Source: an uncultured Collinsella sp.
Lineage (GTDB): Bacteria; Actinomycetota; Coriobacteriia; Coriobacteriales; Coriobacteriaceae
Direction of reading: 5' to 3'
Assembly: GCA_900541185.1 (NCBI GenBank)
Contig: UQIQ01000081.1
Location: 1 to 6,115 of the forward strand
Length of the DNA: 6,115 bases
Positions 1 through 4,541 of this stretch are shown piece after piece. Below the pieces are notes generated by a model. The model was not told where the DNA came from. It saw only the letters and a program-made list of their open reading frames with translations, and made no database searches. Numbering within the stretch: the stretch's first letter is position 1; each line of letters begins with the position of its first letter. The translations under genes and the position numbers were made by a program.

Positions 1-189
1 CCGCCCCCGGCATGTCGTCGACGCCTTCGGCTCAGTCTCATATCCGCGGATACCGTTCTGTCGGCCCGCACTCCATTCCTTCGGCGGGGTTCCCCAAGTC
101 TGTCGAGGCGCATGCGGAGGGCTCCGCGCGCACAGCGAAATAGGGGGTATCCCCGAAGGCCGCCCGGCTCGCCGGGACGGGGGCCATGT
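1..189 (-). other. Hairpin-rich non-coding end of the IS110 element (candidate bridge-RNA region)
   Basis: This stretch follows the transposase stop and has no plausible reading frame. It is dense in self-complementary DNA. CCCGG/CCGGG closes a four-base loop at 163-176. GGGG-TAT-CCCC lies at 144-154. A 9-bp stem with a two-base bulge spans 108-131. TATCCGCGGATA at 41-52 is a perfect 12-bp palindrome. The heptamer CCTTCGG occurs at 24-30 and 78-84 and its complement at 153-159, allowing long-range pairing. IS110-family elements are known to encode bridge RNAs in a non-coding end, downstream of the gene in the IS1111 subgroup. Whether this segment is that RNA is inference; I could not identify target-binding or donor-binding loops. 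Confidence 0.35.
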
Positions 190-1311
190 CTATTCCGCGC
201 CCTCCCGGCACATCATGCCGAGGGCCCAGAGCCACCTCACGAGCTCGGCCGCGGTGGCCGCGTTGGCCTTCGCCGCGGGCATGCCGCGGGCGAGCATCTC
301 CTCGCGCCGCCGCAGGAGCCGCTCGGACCCCTTCCTCCCGTGCATCCTTATCTCGAGGGGCACGCCCGTGTCCCTTGGCATGAGCTTCGGCTGGTGCCGT
401 GCCGCGGCGTAGCACCATGAACCCTCAACGGCCAGCTTCCTCACGAGCGCGTTGCCCGCACCGCTGATGCCTCCGAGCCGCACGGAGTCGCCACTCGACC
501 TCTGACTCGGCGCGAGGCCGAAATAGGCCGTGACCTGCCTTCCGGAACGGAACCTCGTGAAGTCGCCGACCTCGGCCGAGAAGGCTGCGGCCAGCGCGAA
601 GGCGCAGCCCTTGATCGACTGGAGGGCGGCCACCTCCGCGGCGATCGGGCTGGCATCCACGGCTGCCCTGTACTCGGAGAGCAGGTCCGCCCGGGCCTCC
701 GCCGCGGCCTCGACCTCGTTCCTCAGGGCGGCGAGCGTCCGAACCCCGCCATCGTCCTCCGGCCTGACCTTGTCGAGCCACCTCAGGAAGTCGTAGGTCC
801 AGTACTTCCTCGGGTTGCCGGCGGGCGTGGTGCCGCCGTAGACGAACCCTCGCTTTGCGAGGAAGGCGAGCAGCCGCTGCTTGGCGGTCGCCAGGCGCGC
901 GGTCGCCCCGTCGTAGGCGCCGGCGAGGTCCCTGATGCCTTCGACCTCGGGGGAGGGGACCCATACGGGGGAGATGTCGTGGGCGAGTATCGCCTTGGCC
1001 ATCCTGGTGGCGTCGTTCCTGTCGTTCTTGGAGGCCGAGTCGGCGGCCGACCTGGGGATCTTCGAGACCGCGGCGACGACGCACTCGACGCCGAGCCCGG
1101 CGAGCTCCCTTTGCGGGGCGAAGCCGAGGTAGCCGCTCTCGTAGGCCGCGAGCGACGGCCCGGGGAACCCATCCATCCACCCGGCGATCTCGCCCCAGGG
1201 GTTGCCGGGGAACCTCCTCGTCACGGCCTCGCCGGTGTCCGCGTCGAGGGCGCAGACGGTGGTCGACCTCAGGTGGACGTCCATCCCGAACGCGGTAGAA
1301 TACTTTGGCAT
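190..1311 (-). CDS. IS110-family transposase (DEDD/serine recombinase)
   Basis: The 373-residue protein would carry out RNA-guided excision and insertion of its own element, as shown for IS110 relatives such as IS621. The N-terminal RuvC-like domain has the full acidic set: D11 in FGMDVH, E58 in AAYESGY, and D97 and D100 in KNDRNDA. A charged, Ala-rich middle section (about 120-225) fits the usual coiled-coil linker. The C-terminal transposase_20-type domain (about 228-300) carries the expected serine motif PSQRSSG at 268-274 (S272/S273), then GGISGAGNALVRK. Length is normal for the family and there is no frameshift or internal stop, so it looks intact. The ATG at 1311 is supported by GGGAGG at 1317-1322, five bases upstream. 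Codon use is much more GC-biased than in pepT or the genes to the right, which fits recent arrival. Family assignment is firm; activity is unknown. Confidence 0.95.
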   Translation of the reverse strand: MPKYSTAFGMDVHLRSTTVCALDADTGEAVTRRFPGNPWGEIAGWMDGFPGPSLAAYESGYLGFAPQRELAGLGVECVVAAVSKIPRSAADSASKNDRNDATRMAKAILAHDISPVWVPSPEVEGIRDLAGAYDGATARLATAKQRLLAFLAKRGFVYGGTTPAGNPRKYWTYDFLRWLDKVRPEDDGGVRTLAALRNEVEAAAEARADLLSEYRAAVDASPIAAEVAALQSIKGCAFALAAAFSAEVGDFTRFRSGRQVTAYFGLAPSQRSSGDSVRLGGISGAGNALVRKLAVEGSWCYAAARHQPKLMPRDTGVPLEIRMHGRKGSERLLRRREEMLARGMPAAKANAATAAELVRWLWALGMMCREGAE

Positions 1312-1372
1312 GGGAGCCTCCCAACCTCGTTGCGGCGCGGCTGCGCCTATGGCACTTCAACATCATTGTCGC

Positions 1373-1402
1373 AGCCCCGACCCGCGGTCACGAGCGGGGG
1401 CT
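1373..1402. other. Hairpin in the 5' flank of the transposase, next to a T-run
   Basis: AGCCCC (1373-1378) is complementary to GGGGCT (1397-1402). An alternative fold pairs CCCGC (1381-1385) with GCGGG (1394-1398), stacked on AGCC/GGCT. On the plus strand it is followed by CCTATC and five T's (1409-1413), so it resembles a rho-independent terminator for transcripts moving rightward out of the element. On the minus strand it would instead sit in the transposase leader, where it could limit read-through into the transposase or belong to an IS110-type non-coding RNA. The sequence alone does not choose between these. Confidence 0.4.
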
Positions 1403-1465
1403 CCTATCTTTTTAGTGCCCTCGGATTGGGTCATAGTGTCTGTCGGTGCCAAAACATCGGCGTAA

Positions 1466-1580
1466 CACTTGGCACATGGGTAGTCATTGGGGACGTTCTT
1501 AAACGACTGGTCAAAGGGGGCACTCTTGATGCACTTGGCACTTGGGGACGTTCCTGTACCGGCAGTTTGGGACACTCCTT
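1466..1580. repeat. Degenerate REP-like repeat cluster
   Basis: CACTTGGCAC occurs exactly at 1466-1475 and 1532-1541. TTGGGGACGTTC occurs at 1487-1498 and 1542-1553, 55 bp apart, and a decayed third copy reads TTTGGGACACTCCTT at 1566-1580. GGGGGCACTCTT at 1516-1527 is a further relative. The GGCAC and GGGGACGTTC modules resemble repeats left around REP-associated Y1 (RAYT/IS200-like) transposases in other bacteria, from memory; no such transposase gene is present here. The whole gene-free stretch 1420-1620 appears to be this decayed repeat DNA. A 119-codon minus-strand reading frame across it is not credible. Confidence 0.55.
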
Positions 1581-1622
1581 GCTTCAAGAGGCTGGCGTGC
1601 GTCAACCTGTTCTCATTGCAGC

Positions 1623-1661
1623 AAAAAAATCGCCCCGTTCTCGGTTGAGGACGGGGCGATT
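1623..1661 (-). terminator. Strong rho-independent terminator of pepT
   Basis: An 11-bp perfect stem (1628-1638 with 1651-1661, core ATCGCCCCGT/ACGGGGCGAT) extends by four more pairs, one of them G-U, to a GGTT tetraloop. Read on the minus strand it is followed by seven U's (1623-1629). It begins 27 bp past the pepT stop. The plus-strand side has no comparable T-run, so it works in one direction and separates pepT from the insertion sequence. Confidence 0.95.
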
Positions 1662-1687
1662 CGTCTTTCGGACTTGTGCAGCCAGGC

Positions 1688-2935
1688 TTATGCAAAGCGG
1701 GCGACGAGCTCCTGGAGCACATCGGTCATCTTGACGAGCGAACTGACCGGGACGAACTCGTTGACGCCGTGGTAGCAATAGCCGCCGGTGGAAAGGTTGG
1801 GGCAGGGCAGACCGCGGAACGACAGCTGCGCGCCGTCGGTGCCGCCGCGAATCGGCAGCACTTGGGGCTCAACGCCGCAGGCAAGGTAGGCTTCCTTGGC
1901 AACATCAATAAGCTCGGGATAGTCACGAACGATCTCGGCCATATTTCGATACTGCTGCTTAATCTCGACCGTCACGCGCTCCTCACCCAGACGCTGGTTG
2001 AGCATCGAGGCGGCGGCATCAATAAGGTCGAGTTTCTGCTGGAACTTGGCGGCGTCATGGTCGCGGACGATATAGCGCGCGGTGGCGTGATCGACGGTCG
2101 CAGATACACCCTCAAGGTGATAAAAGCCCTCGTAGCCTTCCGTATACTCCGGGCGCTGCACGTAGGGGAGCAACGCGTTGAAGTCGCAGAACAGATTGCC
2201 TGCGTTGACCATACGACCCTTAGCGTCGCCCGGGTGGATGGACTGGCCCTCAAAGCGGACGGTCGCCTCGGCGGCGTTAAAGCACTCCCACTCCAGCTCG
2301 CCAATGGGGCCGCCGTCGACCGTGTAGGCGTACTTGCAGCCAAAGGTATCGATATCCAACAGCTCGGCTCCGTGGCCGATCTCCTCGTCAGGGCAGAAGC
2401 AAATGCCGAGTGCGGGATGGGGCAGAGAAGGGTCCTGAGCGATACGCGCGACAAGCGACATGATCTCGGCGACGCCTGCCTTGTCGTCTGCGCCCAGCAG
2501 CGTGGTGCCGTCGCTGCAGACCAGGTCCTCACCCGCGAGGTCATTCAGGGCGGGAAGCTTGGCGGTACTCATGGCAACGGGTTTACCGTCAACCGTGCCG
2601 CAGACCAGGTCGCCGCCTTCGTAGTGCACGATGTGCGGCTTCACGCCGGCGCCCGGTGCAACTTCGGTGGTGTCGAGATGGGCGATCAGGCCCAGGGCGG
2701 GCTTGTCCTCAGCGCCCGCACTTGCGGGGATATGCGCGCAGACATAGGCGTGCTCGGTCACGTGGGCATCTTCCGCACCAAGCTCGCGCAGCTCTTCAGC
2801 CAGCACGTTGGCAAGGTCAAACTGAACGGCGCTCGAGGGTACCTGGTCGCAGTTTGCATCCTCGGACTGCGTGTTGATCTGGACGTAGCGCAAAAAGCGT
2901 TCGAGGACATCGGGGCTCGTGGTGGTGTTTTCCAT
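1688..2935 (-). CDS. pepT: Peptidase T (tripeptide aminopeptidase, M20B metallopeptidase)
   Basis: This cytosolic enzyme removes the N-terminal residue from tripeptides, a late step in using peptides as amino-acid source. The 415-residue product matches the usual length of about 410. The M20 metal and catalytic residues are all visible: H86 and D88 in AHLDTTEVAPG, the bridging D150 in GADDKAG, the general-base pair E184/E185 in CPDEEIGHG, D207 in TVDGG, and H389 in YCYHGVNEF. GGTDGAQLSFRGLP near the C-terminus is also typical of PepT. I chose ATG 2935 because GGAG (2944-2947) lies eight bases upstream and homology begins there. The frame stays open to an ATG at 3031, but that would add 32 unrelated residues and run through the promoter and palindrome. 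The gene is divergent from the metal repressor and ends at its own terminator. A second M20 function is unlikely given the PepT-specific motifs. Confidence 0.95.
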   Translation of the reverse strand: MENTTTSPDVLERFLRYVQINTQSEDANCDQVPSSAVQFDLANVLAEELRELGAEDAHVTEHAYVCAHIPASAGAEDKPALGLIAHLDTTEVAPGAGVKPHIVHYEGGDLVCGTVDGKPVAMSTAKLPALNDLAGEDLVCSDGTTLLGADDKAGVAEIMSLVARIAQDPSLPHPALGICFCPDEEIGHGAELLDIDTFGCKYAYTVDGGPIGELEWECFNAAEATVRFEGQSIHPGDAKGRMVNAGNLFCDFNALLPYVQRPEYTEGYEGFYHLEGVSATVDHATARYIVRDHDAAKFQQKLDLIDAAASMLNQRLGEERVTVEIKQQYRNMAEIVRDYPELIDVAKEAYLACGVEPQVLPIRGGTDGAQLSFRGLPCPNLSTGGYCYHGVNEFVPVSSLVKMTDVLQELVARFA

Positions 2936-2973
2936 AAAGACCGCTCCAATCTTGGTCGTCGTGTGCAACAAGA

Positions 2974-2979
2974 ACTCTA
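2974..2979 (-). promoter_or_regulatory. Candidate -10 box of the pepT promoter
   Basis: Read on the minus strand this is TAGAGT, about 39 bp upstream of the chosen pepT ATG. No good -35 match is present at normal spacing; the -35 position would fall on the palindrome at 2984-3001. Weak consensus match, so this is tentative. Confidence 0.35.
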
Positions 2980-2983
2980 GCAC

Positions 2984-3001
2984 GGTATGCCACGGCATAC
3001 C
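2984..3001. promoter_or_regulatory. Perfect 18-bp palindrome, probable operator between divergent genes
   Basis: GGTATGCC-AC-GGCATACC has two exactly complementary 8-bp arms and a 2-bp centre. It lies between pepT and the DtxR-like repressor, in the -35 area of both candidate promoters. Winged-helix metal repressors bind palindromes of about this size. The TGCC/GGCA half-sites recall MntR-type boxes, but the spacing between GCC and GGC (2 bp) differs from the 4 bp I recall for those. Autoregulation plus control of pepT by the adjacent repressor is the simplest hypothesis; the binding protein is not shown by the sequence. Confidence 0.6.
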
Positions 3002-3018
3002 ACGACGCTTGGATGGGG

Positions 3019-3024
3019 TAGAAT
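3019..3024 (+). promoter_or_regulatory. Candidate -10 box for the repressor-methyltransferase operon
   Basis: TAGAAT matches five of six consensus -10 bases and lies 31 bp before the chosen repressor ATG. The -35 region would overlap the right arm of the palindrome and has no clear consensus, which fits a promoter that can be repressed there. Confidence 0.45.
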
Positions 3025-3055
3025 CAGCCATTGAATGCAGAAGGGACGGAAGATC

Positions 3056-3478
3056 ATGGATACGACAAATAGCTCGCGCGAACTACATCTGACGGTGGCG
3101 AACGAAGACTACTTGGAGTGCATGGTTCGCATTGAAAGCGAAGAGGGGGAAACCAACGGCGTGCGATCGGTCGACATCGCGCAGCGCCTTGGCGTCTCCA
3201 AGGCATCGGTCAATAAAGCGGTTTCGGCGCTCAAGGCATCCGAACTTGTCGAGCAATCGCACTACGGCAAGGTAGTCCTGACCGATCGCGGCCGCGAGGT
3301 TGGTACGGCTATCTGGTACCGTCATCGCCTCATCCGCACGTTTTTGGTTCAGGAGCTCGGTGTCGAATTTGAGCGAGCCGATTCCGAGGCCTGCATGATG
3401 GAGCATGCGCTTTCCGAGGACACGATGAACCGCTGGCTCGCCTATCTCGAAAAGCAGGGAATCAGCGTCGAGGAATAG
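3056..3478 (+). CDS. DtxR/MntR-family metal-dependent transcriptional repressor
   Basis: This 140-residue protein is a metal-sensing repressor. Residues 13-80 form the winged helix-turn-helix (SVDIAQRLGVSKASVNKAVSALK at 38-60, wing at about 66-77). Residues 81-135 form the metal-binding dimerisation domain (WYRHRLIRTFL, then EACMMEHALS). By alignment from memory with B. subtilis MntR and DtxR, the likely metal ligands are D18, E21, H90, C113, E116 and H117. D18 and E21 are MntR-like, whereas C113 matches DtxR C102 and replaces an MntR glutamate. The protein lacks the SH3-like third domain of DtxR/IdeR, as MntR does. I start at ATG 3056, preceded by AAGGGACGGAAG; an in-frame ATG at 3035 has no ribosome site. 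It is divergent from pepT and 10 bp ahead of the methyltransferase gene. Which metal it senses (Mn, Fe or Zn) is unresolved. Confidence 0.88.
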   Translation: MDTTNSSRELHLTVANEDYLECMVRIESEEGETNGVRSVDIAQRLGVSKASVNKAVSALKASELVEQSHYGKVVLTDRGREVGTAIWYRHRLIRTFLVQELGVEFERADSEACMMEHALSEDTMNRWLAYLEKQGISVEE

Positions 3479-3488
3479 CGGGATATAT

Positions 3489-4382
3489 ATGGATACGAGT
3501 TATTACAACCGCTTTGGTGCCGAGGAACTTGCGCGCCGCTTGTCGAGCGAGACCTTGTTGGCGCAGGGCCCCATGGGCAGTGTTCTGTTGAGTGAGTACG
3601 ATGCCGCCGACATTCCACCGGCGTTTTGGAATCTGGCAGAGCCGCAGACCGTTTCTCGTATCCATCGCTTGTATGTCGCTGCCGGCGCGCAGGTGCTCAT
3701 TACCAACACCTTTCAGGCATCAAGCTATGCCCTCAAGCACGACCAGATTGCGCCGTCCGTGGCGGAGGTCAATCGCGGGGCCGTCGACGATGCTCGCCAG
3801 GCGCACCCGCAACTGCTGCTGGGCTCGATGGGCCCGATCGGTATTGAGTGGTTTGCCGAGGACTCTGCCGAGTATCGTGAAATCCGAGGCATTGCGCGCG
3901 AACAGGCGCACGCCTTGCTCAATGCCGGCGTTGACGGTCTGCTGATCGAGACGGCGATGTCTATCCGTAATTTGCAGCCCATGCTTGCCGGCGCCCGAGA
4001 TGCCGCCGACGGCATGCCTGTTCTGGTGAGTTTTGTCGTTGACGATAAAGGCGACCTGTTGGGCGATGGCCTCAACATCGAGGCGGCCGTTTTGTACGCC
4101 GAAAAACACGGCGCAAACTCGGTTGGTGTTAATTGCTGTTCGCTTGCGGCCGCGAACGCGGCGGTGCCCAGGATGGTTGCATCGGCGACTACTCCCGTCA
4201 CGGTGCGTCCCAACGTAGGCGATCCGGTCCAGACTCAGGATGGCCCCGTATGGCACGAGAACCCCGAAGCTTTCGCGCGCGCATGCATCGAATGGAGACA
4301 TGCCGGTGCCGCAATGGTGGGCAGTTGCTGTGGAACCACGGCAATCACTACGGCCGCGATGGCCGAGGCGCTCGATATATAA
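3489..4382 (+). CDS. Homocysteine S-methyltransferase domain protein (stand-alone)
   Basis: The 297-residue protein is one homocysteine-methyltransferase barrel, the module that moves a methyl group to homocysteine to form methionine. Family landmarks appear in order: TNTFQAS (72-78), GSMGPIG (112-118), LLIET with E154, GVNC with C216, and GSCCGT with C280 and C281. C216, C280 and C281 form the Cys3 zinc site. No cobalamin, folate or reductase domain is attached, so the methyl donor is not evident: S-methylmethionine, a corrinoid or another thiol system are possible. The usual Asp-Gly after strand one (DGAMG/DGGF) is replaced by Q26-G27 in AQGPMG, an unusual change near the homocysteine site. 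The ATG at 3489 has GGGA five bases upstream and follows the repressor stop by 10 bp, so the two genes are very likely cotranscribed. A terminator starts right after the stop. Confidence 0.9.
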   Translation: MDTSYYNRFGAEELARRLSSETLLAQGPMGSVLLSEYDAADIPPAFWNLAEPQTVSRIHRLYVAAGAQVLITNTFQASSYALKHDQIAPSVAEVNRGAVDDARQAHPQLLLGSMGPIGIEWFAEDSAEYREIRGIAREQAHALLNAGVDGLLIETAMSIRNLQPMLAGARDAADGMPVLVSFVVDDKGDLLGDGLNIEAAVLYAEKHGANSVGVNCCSLAAANAAVPRMVASATTPVTVRPNVGDPVQTQDGPVWHENPEAFARACIEWRHAGAAMVGSCCGTTAITTAAMAEALDI

Positions 4383-4387
4383 AGGGC

Positions 4388-4417
4388 AAAACCGCTCCAT
4401 ACGGGGCGGTTTTTTTT
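4388..4417 (+). terminator. Rho-independent terminator of the repressor-methyltransferase operon
   Basis: AACCGCTCC (4390-4398) pairs with GGGGCGGTT (4403-4411) around an ATAC loop, with one G-U pair, and two further A-T pairs extend the base of the stem. Eight T's follow the GC stem (4410-4417). It starts six bases after the methyltransferase stop and insulates the phosphomutase gene from this operon. Confidence 0.93.
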
Positions 4418-4425
4418 ATTGCTTG

Positions 4426-4488
4426 CATGTCCTCGGCAGCATTTGCCCAAATGGTGAATGCTGGTGCCGGCAGGTTGCCGAGTGCATG
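4426..4488 (+). repeat. Nested imperfect inverted repeats upstream of the phosphomutase gene
   Basis: CATGTCCTCGGCA (4426-4438) and TGCCGAGTGCATG (4476-4488) are complementary over 13 positions with two mismatches. Directly inside the left arm, GCATTTGCC (4439-4447) pairs with GGTGAATGC (4453-4461) around a five-base loop, with two wobble pairs. TGCCGGCA at 4465-4472 is a further palindrome. This could be a structured RNA leader or a DNA regulatory site. Which one depends on where transcription starts, and the candidate promoter at 4475-4517 overlaps its right arm. Confidence 0.4.
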
Positions 4489-4517
4489 TTGCGGGTATAC
4501 CCCATGCGTACCATGAT
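4475..4517 (+). promoter_or_regulatory. Candidate promoter region of the phosphomutase gene
   Basis: Two alternatives are visible. TTGCCG (4475-4480) and TATACC (4496-4501) are 15 bp apart, which is short. TTGCGG (4489-4494) and CATGAT (4512-4517) are 17 bp apart but only partly match consensus. A perfect palindrome GGGTATACCC lies at 4493-4502 within the region. A promoter is expected here because a strong terminator precedes it, but I cannot fix the start site. Confidence 0.3.
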
Positions 4518-4541
4518 CCAAACACTGTGAGGTGTCTGCGC

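Larger units (their letters stand above)
1..1420 (-). mobile_element. IS110-family insertion sequence, truncated by the window edge
   Basis: The transposase at 190-1311 and the non-coding DNA on both sides form one element. The sequence is visibly more GC-rich than the host genes to the right, with third codon positions almost all G or C. The right-hand border (5' side of the transposase) is placed near 1420 only because the sequence turns AT-richer and REP-like repeats begin there. No terminal inverted repeats or target duplications are visible, which is normal for IS110 members. The other end lies at or beyond base 1, so completeness cannot be judged. At least 189 nt lie 3' of the gene and about 100 nt lie 5'. 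A long 3' non-coding end is typical of the IS1111 subgroup, but the subgroup stays open. Confidence 0.75.

Noticed and set aside
425..1366. A 313-codon minus-strand frame overlapping the transposase, plus several shorter frames on both strands
   Set aside because: They are other-frame shadows of the GC-rich transposase gene, with Arg/Gly/Pro-rich low-complexity translations and no family motifs.
1363..1722. A 119-codon minus-strand frame in the region between pepT and the insertion sequence
   Set aside because: It starts inside the 3' end of pepT, crosses the strong terminator hairpin and the REP-like repeats, and its translation is low-complexity with no domain.
1676..2980. A 434-codon plus-strand frame antisense to pepT
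   Set aside because: It mirrors pepT codon structure, runs across the pepT start and control region, has no recognisable domain, and lies opposite a gene with all its catalytic residues.
2936..3031. Upstream ATG at 3031 giving a 32-residue longer PepT
   Set aside because: The extension has no homology, no ribosome site, and covers the palindrome and both candidate promoters. The ATG at 2935 has GGAG at good spacing.
3056..3498. The identical opening ATGGATACGA in both the repressor and the methyltransferase genes
   Set aside because: The match ends after ten bases, the proteins are unrelated, and it is most simply chance or start-codon context bias.
4458..4541. ATG at 4458 as start of the phosphomutase
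   Set aside because: It adds 28 unrelated residues through the inverted repeats and promoter region. GTG 4542 has GAGGTG seven bases upstream and places FGTDGWR at the normal N-terminal position.
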